A DNA stretch of 64,000 nucleotides from Aerobium sp039839275 (GTDB taxonomy: Bacteria > Pseudomonadota > Alphaproteobacteria > Rhizobiales > Rhizobiaceae). The stretch lies in NCBI RefSeq assembly GCF_039839275.1, contig NZ_JBDOQP010000001.1:806001-870000 (forward strand), read 5' to 3'. Below the pieces are notes generated by a model, which made no database searches, had not been told where the DNA came from, and saw nothing but the letters and a program-made list of their open reading frames with translations. A program made the translations under genes and the position numbers. This document shows, piece after piece, positions 45,819 to 54,377 of this stretch. Within the stretch, counting starts at the first letter, position 1; each line of letters opens with the position of its first letter.

Positions 45819-47186
45819 ATGGCTGAGGGCCAGTACAAGCAGGGTGTCGCGGGCGGGCGCCTCGCACCTCCGCAATATGCCGAGAATTTCTCCGACCTGC
45901 ATCCGCCGCTCGACCGTCACGAGGCACTGGTCGAGGCCGATCGCTGCTATTTCTGCTACGATGCACCCTGCATGCAGGCGTGCCCGACGTCGATCGACAT
46001 CCCGCTGTTCATTCGGCAGATTTCGACGGACAATCCTCTCGGCGCAGCCAAGACGATCTTCGAGCAGAACATTCTCGGTGGCATGTGCGCGCGGGTCTGC
46101 CCGACCGAAACACTGTGCGAGGAAGTCTGCGTTCGCGAAACGGCAGAAGGAAAGCCGGTGCAGATCGGCCAGTTGCAACGCTACGCCACCGACGAGGCGA
46201 TGGCGCGGGGCAAGCAGTTCTATACCCGTGCGGCGGCGTCAGGCAGGAAAGTTGCAGTCGTGGGGGCGGGGCCGGCAGGGCTTGCCTGCGCGCATCGGCT
46301 CGCCATGCACGGTCATGAGGTGACCGTCGTCGAAGCGCGGCCGAAAGCGGGCGGTCTCAACGAGTATGGCATCGCGGCCTACAAGGCGACCGACGATTTC
46401 GCACAGGCTGAGGTCGACTACATCACCGCGATCGGCGGCATCGCCATCGTCAACGACAAGGTGCTGGGACGCGACTTTGCGCTGTCGGAGCTTGCGGCCA
46501 GTTACGACGCCGTGTTTCTGGGAGCCGGCCTTGCGGGCGTCAACGCACTGCGCGCCGAGGGGGAAGAAGCGCCAGGCGTCGAGAATGCCGTCGACTTCAT
46601 CGCCACGCTGCGGCAGTCGCAGGATCTTTCCGCGCTGGAAATAGGCCGCAGGATCGTCGTGATCGGCGGCGGAATGACCGCGATCGACGCCGCCATCCAG
46701 TCAAAGCTGCTGGGTGCCGAAGAGGTAACGATCTGCTACCGGCGCGGCAAGGAGCAGATGAACGCCTCTGAATTCGAGCAGGAACTGGCCGCCGCCAAGG
46801 GCGTCACGATCCGGCATTGGCTGCAGCCGAAACGGGTGCTGACGGAGGGCGGGCAGGTCGCCGGCCTCGAAGTGGAATATACCGCGCTGCGCGACGGAAG
46901 GCTGGTCGGAACCGGCGAGACGATCCGCATCGACGCCGACCAAGTGTTCAAGGCCATCGGCCAGTCGTTCGACGGCTCGCCGCTCAACGGCAGCGGCAAT
47001 TCGATTGTCATGGAGGGCGGGCGCATCAAGGTCGATGGCGAGGGCCGCACCTCGCTTGCGGGGGTGTGGGCAGGCGGAGATTGCGTCGATGACGGGCGTG
47101 AAGACCTAACCGTGTCTGCGGTTGCGGCCGGGCGGGACGCTGCGGAAAGCATCCACCGCACACTCACCTCGAACGGGAGGGCATGA
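45819..47186 (+). CDS. preT: NAD-dependent dihydropyrimidine dehydrogenase subunit PreT
   Basis: A 455-residue flavoprotein related to the small subunit of glutamate synthase. The N-terminal Fe-S region has Cys43, 46, 51 and 55 ('DRCYFCYDAPCMQACP') and a second set ('GGMCARVCPTETLCEEVC'). FAD ('VAVVGAGPAGLACAHRLA') and NAD ('RIVVIGGGMTAIDAAIQ') sites follow, then 'VWAGGDCVDDGREDLTV'. With PreA it reduces uracil or thymine to the 5,6-dihydro form. Its stop overlaps the preA start (ATGA). Confidence 0.93.
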   Translation: MAEGQYKQGVAGGRLAPPQYAENFSDLHPPLDRHEALVEADRCYFCYDAPCMQACPTSIDIPLFIRQISTDNPLGAAKTIFEQNILGGMCARVCPTETLCEEVCVRETAEGKPVQIGQLQRYATDEAMARGKQFYTRAAASGRKVAVVGAGPAGLACAHRLAMHGHEVTVVEARPKAGGLNEYGIAAYKATDDFAQAEVDYITAIGGIAIVNDKVLGRDFALSELAASYDAVFLGAGLAGVNALRAEGEEAPGVENAVDFIATLRQSQDLSALEIGRRIVVIGGGMTAIDAAIQSKLLGAEEVTICYRRGKEQMNASEFEQELAAAKGVTIRHWLQPKRVLTEGGQVAGLEVEYTALRDGRLVGTGETIRIDADQVFKAIGQSFDGSPLNGSGNSIVMEGGRIKVDGEGRTSLAGVWAGGDCVDDGREDLTVSAVAAGRDAAESIHRTLTSNGRA

Positions 47187-48502
47187 GCATGGCAGACATC
47201 CGCGGCAATTTCGTCGGCATCAAGTCCCCCAATCCGTTCTGGCTGGCATCGGCGCCGCCGACGGACAAGGCCTATAACGTCGTGCGCGCCTTCAAGGCAG
47301 GCTGGGGCGGTGTCGTCTGGAAGACGCTCGGCGAAGAGGGACCTCCGGTCGTCAACGTCAACGGGCCGCGTTATGGCGCGGTCTGGGGGGCAGACCGTCG
47401 GCTTTTGGGGCTGAACAACATCGAACTAATCACCGATCGCGACCTGCAGACGAACCTGCGCGAGATGAAGCAGGTGAAGCGCGACTGGCCCGACCGGGCG
47501 CTGGTGGCCTCGATCATGGTGCCGTGCGAGGAAAACGCGTGGAAGTCGATCCTGCCACTGGTCGAGGAGACCGGGGCTGACGGCATCGAGCTGAATTTCG
47601 GCTGCCCGCACGGCATGAGCGAGCGCGGCATGGGCGCCGCTGTCGGCCAGGTGCCTGAATATGTCGAGATGGTCGTGCGCTGGTGCAAGCAATATACCCG
47701 CATGCCCGTCATCACCAAACTGACGCCGAATGTCACGGATGTGCGCAAACCGGCGCGTGCGGCCCATGCGGGCGGGACCGACGCGGTGTCGTTGATCAAC
47801 ACGATCAACTCCATTACCTCGGTCAATCTGGACAGCTTCGCGCCAGAACCGTCGATCGACGGCAAGGGCACGCATGGCGGCTATTGCGGACCGGCGGTGA
47901 AGCCGATCGCGATGAACATGGTTGCCGAGATCGCGCGCGACCCCGAGACCCGTGGCCTGCCGATTTCCGGCATCGGCGGCATCACGACATGGCGCGACGC
48001 GGCCGAGTTCATGGCGCTGGGCGCGGGCAACGTGCAGGTCTGCACGGCCGCCATGACCTATGGCTTCAAGATCGTCCAGGAGATGATCGAGGGCCTCAAG
48101 GACTGGATGGACGAGAAGGGTCACGTCAATCTCGACGACATCATCGGGCGGGCGACCCCGAACGTCACCGACTGGCAATATCTGAACCTCAACTACATTG
48201 CCAAGGCGCGCATCGACCAGGATGCCTGCATCAAGTGCGGTCGCTGCCACATCGCCTGCGAAGACACCTCGCACCAGGCAATTACCAGCATCGTTGACGG
48301 CGTCCGCCACTTCGAGGTGATGGAAGACGAATGCGTCGGCTGCAATCTGTGCGTCAATGTCTGCCCGGTAGAGGGATGCATCACGATGGAGCCTCTCGCC
48401 GCCGGTACTCTCGACCAGCGCACCGGGAAGATCGTCGAGCCTGTATACGCAAACTGGACGACCCACCCAAACAACCCGATGGCCCGCGAGGCTGCGGAAT
48501 AG
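47183..48502 (+). CDS. preA: NAD-dependent dihydropyrimidine dehydrogenase subunit PreA
   Basis: A 439-residue FMN TIM-barrel subunit of the DHODH-like family. It shows 'KSPNPFWLASAPPTDKAYNV' at the N-terminus, 'GADGIELNFGCPHGMSERGMG' with the catalytic Cys region near 130-150, and 'PISGIGGITTWRDAAEFMALGA'. Two [4Fe-4S] motifs lie at the C-terminus ('CIKCGRCHIAC' near 348, 'CVGCNLCVNVCP' near 384). It carries out the first step of reductive pyrimidine degradation. The second ATG, two codons on, is also possible. Confidence 0.95.
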   Translation: MSMADIRGNFVGIKSPNPFWLASAPPTDKAYNVVRAFKAGWGGVVWKTLGEEGPPVVNVNGPRYGAVWGADRRLLGLNNIELITDRDLQTNLREMKQVKRDWPDRALVASIMVPCEENAWKSILPLVEETGADGIELNFGCPHGMSERGMGAAVGQVPEYVEMVVRWCKQYTRMPVITKLTPNVTDVRKPARAAHAGGTDAVSLINTINSITSVNLDSFAPEPSIDGKGTHGGYCGPAVKPIAMNMVAEIARDPETRGLPISGIGGITTWRDAAEFMALGAGNVQVCTAAMTYGFKIVQEMIEGLKDWMDEKGHVNLDDIIGRATPNVTDWQYLNLNYIAKARIDQDACIKCGRCHIACEDTSHQAITSIVDGVRHFEVMEDECVGCNLCVNVCPVEGCITMEPLAAGTLDQRTGKIVEPVYANWTTHPNNPMAREAAE

Positions 48503-48512
48503 TTCCTCCCAG

Positions 48513-48564
48513 CGGAGCGGAGTTGCCCACGTTGCGTATCGGGCAGCTCCGCTCCGGCTTTTTT
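48513..48564 (+). terminator. Rho-independent terminator after preTA
   Basis: A 16-bp stem (48513-48528 with 48541-48556, one G-T pair) around a 12-nt loop, followed by C and six T. It is the strongest intrinsic terminator in the window and ends the preTA unit. Confidence 0.9.
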
Positions 48565-48659
48565 CGTCCTCCACCCGATAAGAAACATGCATCGGCATTT
48601 CCGTCTGGCCCACTGGACCGGTGGTTTGCTCTTTCCTGTTTCCGCGACCTCGGCTAGGT

Positions 48660-48671
48660 CCTGTATACAGG
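48660..48671. promoter_or_regulatory. Palindrome CCTGTATACAGG before the EamA gene
   Basis: A perfect 12-bp palindrome sits 12 bp upstream of the start, partly overlapping the ribosome site GGGAGGACC. It resembles a small operator, for example for a GntR-type protein; the regulator is unknown. Confidence 0.4.
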
Positions 48672-48683
48672 GAGGACCACGAT

Positions 48684-49631
48684 GTGAGTCAGCAAGCCGA
48701 ACCCGCGATCGCAATGCGTCGCAACCTGGCATCATCTGCAACTGGCCGACAGAAGCTTCTGGGCCATCTGGCGATGATCCTGTTTACGGCGCTGGTCTCA
48801 GGTTCGTATTCGTTCGGCGCACTCGCGGCACCACATGTCGAACCAGGCGCGATCAACGCCATGCGGTTCGCGTTCGGTATCGGGGTGATGGCGGCGGCCG
48901 TGGCGATCCTGACCAAGGGGAATTTTCCCGCGCCGCGCGCGCCATGGCGCTACCTGCTGCTTGGCGGGCTCATGGCGGTCTTCTTCATCACCATGTTCAT
49001 GGCACTGCGGCTCACCGATCCGGTCTCGACGGGCGCGGTCTTCACCTTGATGCCGCTGATGTCGGCCGTCCTCGGCTATTTCCTGCTGGGACAGGTGCCT
49101 CGGCCGATCGTGATCGCAAGCCTGATCTTCGCCGCACTCGGATCGGTCTGGGTGATCTTCGGCGGCGACGTGAACGCCATCCTTTCGTTCGATATGGGAC
49201 GCGGCGAGATGATCTTCTTCATCGGCGTCGTCTGTCACGCGCTCTACTCGCCGCTCGTCAAGAAGCTGAATGACGAGCGCGAACCGTTGGCGGCCTTCAC
49301 TTTATGGACGATGACGGGAACCGGGCTGTGCATCGCCATTTACGGCTTCAACGACGTGCTTGAAACCGACTGGCTCGCACTGCCGGCCGTCGTGTGGATC
49401 GCGATCGGCTATCTCGCCATCTTCACGAGCGCCGGCACCACCTTCCTCGTCCAGTATGGAGCTATGCGACTGCCGGCGGCGAAGGTGATGGCCTACACCT
49501 ATCTGTCACCCTGCTTCATCATCATCTACGAGGCACTGCTAGGGCATGGGTTGCCCAGCCCGGCGGTGGCGGCAGGGGTGCTCGTCATCGTGCTGGGACT
49601 GGTGGTCATGGCGATGTCGCGGGACGGCTGA
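48684..49631 (+). CDS. EamA (DMT superfamily) transporter
   Basis: A 315-residue inner-membrane protein with ten predicted helices in two EamA repeats (about 28-160 and 175-312). Typical parts are 'INAMRFAFGIGVMAAAV', 'LTDPVSTGAVFTLMPLMSAVLGYFLLG' region and 'MAYTYLSPCFIIIYEALLG' region. EamA proteins mostly export metabolites or amino acids. The GTG start follows GGGAGGACCAC. It lies between preTA and the RutR-like gene, so export of a pyrimidine-derived product is possible but unproven. Confidence 0.88.
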   Translation: MSQQAEPAIAMRRNLASSATGRQKLLGHLAMILFTALVSGSYSFGALAAPHVEPGAINAMRFAFGIGVMAAAVAILTKGNFPAPRAPWRYLLLGGLMAVFFITMFMALRLTDPVSTGAVFTLMPLMSAVLGYFLLGQVPRPIVIASLIFAALGSVWVIFGGDVNAILSFDMGRGEMIFFIGVVCHALYSPLVKKLNDEREPLAAFTLWTMTGTGLCIAIYGFNDVLETDWLALPAVVWIAIGYLAIFTSAGTTFLVQYGAMRLPAAKVMAYTYLSPCFIIIYEALLGHGLPSPAVAAGVLVIVLGLVVMAMSRDG

Positions 49632-49723
49632 CGCCTTCCAGCGGCCTCGTGTAAACCAATCGTTAACGCAAATCGGCAAGCTTCGCGCAAGGTTGGGTTG
49701 TTCCAGCACCTGCGAGAAGCTGA

Positions 49724-49966
49724 ATGATCGTTATCAAGGCCACAGGCAAGACCGACGTCAAAGCCCTGCGCCGTCTGGCGACCGACCTGTCCGCCGACGA
49801 GGTCGATATCGCACCGCAGCAGTTGCAGCCCGCGATGCCGCGCAAAGGCGGAAAACCGACCGTGAGCACGCTGTCGGGCGTCGTGGTGTCTTACCAGACC
49901 CTGGAAGCGCTGCTGGAACTGCAGCCGGTCGATGTCGAGCCGAGCGGCGAATACGAGCTGCCGTAA
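49724..49966 (+). CDS. Small hypothetical protein (80 aa)
   Basis: An 80-residue reading frame with no family I recognise. It reads 'MIVIKATGKTDVKALRRLA' at the start, is rich in Asp, Glu, Pro and Leu, and has no membrane segment or Cys. Composition looks protein-like rather than Arg-rich shadow sequence, and GAGAAGCTG precedes the ATG. It lies between the EamA gene and the convergent TetR gene, ending 4 bp before the latter's stop. Confidence 0.55.
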   Translation: MIVIKATGKTDVKALRRLATDLSADEVDIAPQQLQPAMPRKGGKPTVSTLSGVVVSYQTLEALLELQPVDVEPSGEYELP

Positions 49967-49970
49967 CCCG

Positions 49971-50603
49971 CTAATCCTTAGGCCTGAGGCCTTCGACGAA
50001 GAGTTGTTCGAGGAAGCGCGCAGCGTCTTCGAACCGGCCTTCGCCACCGCGATCGGCCCCCAGAACAGCGCGCACCTGAACGTCGAAGTCGGCATAATGC
50101 TGTGTCGTCGCCCAGATCGAGAAGATCAGGTGCCACGGGTCCGTGCGCACGATCTTGCCGGCGCGCATCCAACCGCGAATGACCTGCGCCTTCTCGTCGA
50201 CCAGTGTCTTCAGTTCTCCCTCGATCATCGGCATGATGCGCGGCGCGCCCTGCAGGATCTCGTTTGCGAACAGGCGGCTTTCGCGCGGATAGTCACGCGC
50301 CATCTCCAGCTTGCGGCGGATGTAGCTGCGCAACTCCGTCATCGGGTCGCCGACGTCGTCGAGTTCACGCAACGGGGCGAGCCAGGTGTCGAGGAGGCGC
50401 TGCATGAGTGTGACGTGGATGTCTTCCTTGGAGCGGAAGTAATACAGCAGATTGGGCTTCGACATGCCCGCGGCCTCGGCGATCTGGTCGATCGTCGCGC
50501 CGCGAAAGCCGAGTTGCGAGAACACTTCGAGCGCCGCCTCGAGGATGAGCTCGCGCTTTTCGAGCTGAATGCGCGTCCTGCGCTTTGGCTTCACCGCCTC
50601 CAT
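49971..50603 (-). CDS. rutR: RutR-like TetR-family regulator
   Basis: A 210-residue TetR regulator with the HTH at about 35-62 ('FRGATIDQIAEAAGMSKPNL', 'YYFRSKEDI') and a RutR/YcdC-type C-terminal domain ('LFANEILQGAPRIMPMIEGE', 'DPWHLIFSIWATTQHYADF'). E. coli RutR senses uracil and controls pyrimidine use. Here it diverges from the aminotransferase-dihydropyrimidinase operon, with RutR-like boxes in the gap and upstream of preTA. The ATG at 50603 follows AAGGGTGGCAC; the frame stays open to 50756 but the extra part is not family-like. Confidence 0.88.
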   Translation of the reverse strand: MEAVKPKRRTRIQLEKRELILEAALEVFSQLGFRGATIDQIAEAAGMSKPNLLYYFRSKEDIHVTLMQRLLDTWLAPLRELDDVGDPMTELRSYIRRKLEMARDYPRESRLFANEILQGAPRIMPMIEGELKTLVDEKAQVIRGWMRAGKIVRTDPWHLIFSIWATTQHYADFDVQVRAVLGADRGGEGRFEDAARFLEQLFVEGLRPKD

Positions 50604-50633
50604 GTGCCACCCTTCTGATCGTCGCACGCCCAT

Positions 50634-50659
50634 AACTGGACCAATCCTGTGGACCAGTT
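50634..50659. promoter_or_regulatory. Inverted repeat AACTGGACCA-N6-TGGACCAGTT before rutR
   Basis: Ten-base arms with one mismatched pair lie 31 bp upstream of the rutR start. TGGACCA also occurs as a direct repeat. It is a plausible autoregulatory site. Confidence 0.5.
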
Positions 50660-50712
50660 TTCCCTCGGCCTGTGGAGCGCGTCGCCAGTCGGCGGAATGC
50701 GCTAGTAAACGC

Positions 50713-50740
50713 TTGACCGTCCATATGGCGGTGCTAACGT
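50713..50740 (+). promoter_or_regulatory. Probable promoter of the pyrimidine-degradation operon
   Basis: TTGACC (50713-50718) and TAACGT (50735-50740) are 16 bp apart. The RutR-like box begins at the next base, where the transcript would start, which fits repression. Confidence 0.45.
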
Positions 50741-50756
50741 TTGTCCAATCGGTCAA
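50741..50756. promoter_or_regulatory. RutR-like box in the rutR/aminotransferase divergent region
   Basis: TTGTCCAATCGGTCAA matches the E. coli RutR consensus TTGACCANNTGGTCAA at 12 of 14 fixed positions. It lies 81 bp upstream of the aminotransferase ATG. Confidence 0.7.
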
Positions 50757-50836
50757 AAAATTTTGCGTAGCACATCTGCGCCCGAAGAACCAAGCGTTGG
50801 CCGAAACGAACGGGAACTCATAGGGGAAGCTTGGTC

Positions 50837-52165
50837 ATGTCCAACAGGCTCAACGTCGCGCCGAACGATCTCAGCGCATTCTGGATGCCGTTTACGGCAA
50901 ATCGTCAGTTCAAGCAGGCGCCGCGAATGCTGGTTGCTGCCAAGGACATGCACTACACCGCCTCCGACGGGCGCCAGGTGCTCGACGGCACGGCTGGCCT
51001 GTGGTGCGTCAATGCCGGTCACTGCCGACCGAAGATCACCGAGGCGATCCAGCGTCAGGCAGCCGAGCTTGACTACGCGCCGGCCTTCCAGATGGGCCAT
51101 CCCATCGTGTTCGAACTGGCCAACCGGCTGGTCGACGTCGCGCCCGAAGGCATGGACCACGTCTTCTTCACCAATTCCGGTTCAGAATCCGTGGAGACGG
51201 CGCTCAAGATCGCGCTCGCCTATCAGCGGGTGAAGGGGCAGGGCAGCCGCACGCGTCTGATCGGGCGCGAACGCGGCTATCACGGCGTCAATTTCGGCGG
51301 CATTTCCGTTGGCGGCATCGTTACCAACCGCAAGATGTTCGGCACGCTGCTGACCGGTGTGGACCACATGCCGCACACCCACCTGCCGGCCAAGAACGCC
51401 TTCACGCGCGGCGAGCCGGAGCATGGCACCGACCTTGCCGACGAACTCGAGCGCATCGTGGCGTTGCACGACGCCTCGACGGTCGCGGCGGTGATCGTCG
51501 AGCCGGTGGCCGGTTCGACGGGCGTGCTCATCCCGCCGAAGGGTTATCTCAAGCGCCTGCGCGACATCTGCACCAAGCACGGCATCCTGCTGATCTTCGA
51601 CGAAGTCATCACCGGTTTCGGTCGTCTCGGCACCCCTTTCGCTGCGGACTATTTCGGCGTCACGCCCGACATCATGGTAACGGCCAAAGGCGTCTCAAAC
51701 GGCGTCATCCCGATGGGCGCGGTGTTCGTGAAGAAAGAAATCCATGACGCCTTCATGGATGGTCCCGAGCACCTGATCGAGTTCTTCCACGGCTATACCT
51801 ATTCGGGCAATCCGATCGCCTGCGCGGCCGCTCTGGCGACGCTCGATACCTACAAGGAAGAGGGCCTGCTGACGCGTGGTGCCGAACTCGCTCCCTACTG
51901 GGAGGATGCGCTGCATTCGCTCAAGGATGCGCCCAACGTCATCGACATCCGCAATATCGGCCTCGTAGGCGCGATCGAGCTCAAGCCGATCGACGGCGAG
52001 CCGACGAAGCGAGCGTTCTCGGCCTTCGTGAAGGCCTTCGAGAAGGGCGTCCTGATCCGCACCACCGGCGACATCATCGCGCTGTCGCCGCCGCTGATCG
52101 TGGAGAAGAGCCAGATCGACGAGATCGTCGACTGCGTCCGCACCGTGCTGGACGAGGTCGCCTGA
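50837..52165 (+). CDS. Class III aminotransferase, probably beta-alanine/3-aminoisobutyrate:pyruvate
   Basis: A 442-residue omega-amino-acid aminotransferase. The PLP lysine is K284 in 'VTAKGVSNGVIPMGAV', the pyridoxal Asp is in 'LLIFDEVITGFGR', and the N-terminus 'LSAFWMPFTANRQFKQAPRM' is that of omega-amino acid:pyruvate aminotransferases. In this pathway it would convert beta-alanine (from uracil) or 3-aminoisobutyrate (from thymine) to the semialdehyde. The ATG at 50837 is preferred over an upstream TTG. First gene of the long operon. Confidence 0.9.
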   Translation: MSNRLNVAPNDLSAFWMPFTANRQFKQAPRMLVAAKDMHYTASDGRQVLDGTAGLWCVNAGHCRPKITEAIQRQAAELDYAPAFQMGHPIVFELANRLVDVAPEGMDHVFFTNSGSESVETALKIALAYQRVKGQGSRTRLIGRERGYHGVNFGGISVGGIVTNRKMFGTLLTGVDHMPHTHLPAKNAFTRGEPEHGTDLADELERIVALHDASTVAAVIVEPVAGSTGVLIPPKGYLKRLRDICTKHGILLIFDEVITGFGRLGTPFAADYFGVTPDIMVTAKGVSNGVIPMGAVFVKKEIHDAFMDGPEHLIEFFHGYTYSGNPIACAAALATLDTYKEEGLLTRGAELAPYWEDALHSLKDAPNVIDIRNIGLVGAIELKPIDGEPTKRAFSAFVKAFEKGVLIRTTGDIIALSPPLIVEKSQIDEIVDCVRTVLDEVA

Positions 52166-52168
52166 GCC

Positions 52169-52459
52169 ATGGATCGGCCCCAGGCGACGCATGAGGTGCT
52201 GATCGACGACGACAAGGTGCGCGTCACGCGCTGGGACTTCGTTCCCGGCGCGGAGACTGGCTGGCACCGTCATGGCATGGACTATGTGATCACCACGATC
52301 ACGCCATGCCCCATGCTGCTCGAGGAGCCCGGCGGCGAAACCCGCCGGGTCGACATGGGTGCTGGCATCGCCTATCGGCGCGAGGAAGGCGTGGAACACA
52401 ACGTGGTCAATGCCGGCGATGCGCCGATGGCATTCGTGGAAGTCGAACTGAAGAACTGA
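52169..52459 (+). CDS. Small cupin-domain protein
   Basis: A 96-residue single cupin with 'RWDFVPGAETGWHRHGMDYV' carrying the His-x-His metal pair and 'REEGVEHNVVNAGDAP' with the second-motif His. It starts 3 bp after the aminotransferase. Cupins of this size may bind a small molecule or catalyse an isomerisation. It lies in the pyrimidine operon, but no step of the pathway requires it. It is unrelated in detail to the broken cupin at 8.2-8.6 kb. Confidence 0.85.
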   Translation: MDRPQATHEVLIDDDKVRVTRWDFVPGAETGWHRHGMDYVITTITPCPMLLEEPGGETRRVDMGAGIAYRREEGVEHNVVNAGDAPMAFVEVELKN

Positions 52460-52470
52460 GGAAACCCGAC

Positions 52471-53721
52471 ATGGCCGCACCCGGCGAGAACCTGCGCATC
52501 AATCCGGACCGCCTCTGGGATTCCCTGATGGAGATGGCTAAGATCGGGCCGGGTGTGGCAGGCGGCAACAACCGCCAGACCGTGACCGACGAAGACGGCG
52601 AAGGGCGGCACCTTTTCAAGAAGTGGTGCGACGAAGCCGGCCTGGTCACCGGAGTCGACAAGATGGGGACGATGTTTGCCCGTCGCGAGGGCACCGATCC
52701 CTCGTTGCCTCCTGTCTATGTCGGGTCGCATCTGGATACTCAACCGACCGGCGGCAAGTATGACGGTGTCCTTGGCGTTCTGGGCGGGCTCGAAGTTATC
52801 CGAACCCTCAACGATCTCGACATCAAGACGAAGCATCCGATCGTCGTGACCAACTGGACCAATGAGGAAGGCACGCGTTTTGCGCCTGCGATGCTCGCGT
52901 CCGGCGTGTTCGCCGGCATGCACGAACTCGACTGGGCCTACGACCGCAAGGACGCAAAGGGCCTCCGCTTCGGCGACGAGCTGGAACGCATCGGCTGGAA
53001 AGGCGAGGAAGACGTCGGTAACAGGCCGATGAAGGCGTTCTTCGAACTGCATATCGAGCAGGGCCCGATTCTCGAGGACGAGGACATCGACATCGGCGTC
53101 GTCACTCACGGGCAGGGGCTTTGGTGGCTGCAGGTGACGCTCACCGGCAAGGACGCCCATACGGGCTCCACGCCGATGCCGAAGCGGCGCAACGCAGGCC
53201 TTGGCATGGCGCGCGTGACCGAACTCGTCCACGAGATCGCGATGGACTTCCAGCCGGAAGCGGTCGGCGCGATCGGCCATGTCGAAGTCTATCCGAACTC
53301 GCGCAACGTCATTCCCGGCAAGGTGGTCTTCACGATCGATATTCGCACGCCGCATGCGGACGTGCTGAGCGCGATGCGCGAACGGATCGAAGCCGGCATC
53401 GAGACGATTTGCGAGGCGCTCGACATCGGCTTCGAGATCGAGGCGACGGGCCATTTCGAGCCTGTGACCTTCAACGAAGACTGCGTGAAGGCGGTCAGGG
53501 ACGCCGCCGAAAGGCTCGGCTATTCGCACCGCGACATGGTTTCCGGCGCGGGCCACGATGCCTGCTGGATCAACCGTATCGCGCCGACGGCAATGATCTT
53601 CTGCCCGTGTGTCGACGGCCTTTCGCACAACGAGGCCGAGGAAATTTCCAAGGAGTGGGCCGGCGCCGGCGCCGATGTCCTCTTCCACGCGGTGGTGGAG
53701 ACCGCGGAAATCGTGGAGTAG
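52471..53721 (+). CDS. N-carbamoyl-beta-alanine amidohydrolase (M20 hydantoinase/carbamoylase family)
   Basis: A 416-residue dinuclear metal hydrolase. Metal ligands and active-site parts are seen in 'YVGSHLDTQPTGGKYDG' (His87, Asp98), 'NEEGTRFAPAMLAS', 'FELHIEQGPILE' and 'SGAGHDACWINRIAP'. It splits N-carbamoyl-beta-alanine to beta-alanine, CO2 and ammonia. Allantoate amidohydrolase and L-carbamoylase are close relatives, but the dihydropyrimidinase and dehydrogenase in the same region favour the pyrimidine role. The ATG at 52471 lies 11 bp after the cupin. Confidence 0.92.
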   Translation: MAAPGENLRINPDRLWDSLMEMAKIGPGVAGGNNRQTVTDEDGEGRHLFKKWCDEAGLVTGVDKMGTMFARREGTDPSLPPVYVGSHLDTQPTGGKYDGVLGVLGGLEVIRTLNDLDIKTKHPIVVTNWTNEEGTRFAPAMLASGVFAGMHELDWAYDRKDAKGLRFGDELERIGWKGEEDVGNRPMKAFFELHIEQGPILEDEDIDIGVVTHGQGLWWLQVTLTGKDAHTGSTPMPKRRNAGLGMARVTELVHEIAMDFQPEAVGAIGHVEVYPNSRNVIPGKVVFTIDIRTPHADVLSAMRERIEAGIETICEALDIGFEIEATGHFEPVTFNEDCVKAVRDAAERLGYSHRDMVSGAGHDACWINRIAPTAMIFCPCVDGLSHNEAEEISKEWAGAGADVLFHAVVETAEIVE

Positions 53722-53724
53722 CCA

Positions 53725-54360
53725 ATGACCCTTGCCACCGTCCTGGCCTTTGCTGCAATGGCCGCGCTGCTGATCATGTCACCCGGTCCCAACGGAGTGC
53801 TGATCGCGAAGACGGTGCCGACGTCGGGTCGCGCTGCCGGGTTCGCCAACATCGCGGGTTTCGTGGTGGCGTTCTTCATCCACGGAACGTTTGCGATCTT
53901 CGGCCTGTCGGTGCTGCTGCTGCAGTCGGCGCATCTGTTCACCGCCGTCAAACTGCTGGGTGCGGCCTACCTCGTCTGGATCGGGGCCAAGGCCCTGTAC
54001 GATGCGTGGCGCGGGCGGCCGGTCGCGTTGCGGGAAATCGCTCCCGCACGCCGCAAGCGCACGCTGGCCAAGGCGTTTGGTGAGGGTTTTCTCACCAATG
54101 CGCTGAATCCCAAGGTAGCAATGTTCTACATTGCGGCTTTTCCGCAGTTCATCCCGCCCGATGCCGTTTCGCCGCTCGCAGCCAATCTGCTCGTGGTGGT
54201 GCATGCCTGCCTGAACGTGGCCTGGTTCGGGCCGATGGTGCTCCTGTTCGACCGGCTGTCTTCGGTCGCGCGTGGCGGTGCCATCCAGCGCGCCATCAAG
54301 GCGCTCACAGGCATGGTGTTCGTCGCTTTCGGCATCAAGCTCGCCACATTGCGCCCCTGA
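53725..54360 (+). CDS. LysE-family translocator
   Basis: A 211-residue membrane protein with about six hydrophobic segments and the family start 'FAAMAALLIMSPGPNGVLI', 'GAAYLVWIGAKALYDA' and 'FLTNALNPKVAMFYIAAFPQF'. LysE proteins export amino acids. It starts 3 bp after the carbamoylase and precedes dihydropyrimidinase by 17 bp, so it may bleed off excess beta-alanine or 3-aminoisobutyrate (inference). Confidence 0.9.
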   Translation: MTLATVLAFAAMAALLIMSPGPNGVLIAKTVPTSGRAAGFANIAGFVVAFFIHGTFAIFGLSVLLLQSAHLFTAVKLLGAAYLVWIGAKALYDAWRGRPVALREIAPARRKRTLAKAFGEGFLTNALNPKVAMFYIAAFPQFIPPDAVSPLAANLLVVVHACLNVAWFGPMVLLFDRLSSVARGGAIQRAIKALTGMVFVAFGIKLATLRP

Positions 54361-54377
54361 TATTCCGGAGAATCTGC

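Noticed and set aside
50604..50756. Longer start for the RutR-like regulator
   Set aside because: The extra 51 residues would run through the inverted repeat, promoter and RutR-like box and are not family-like.
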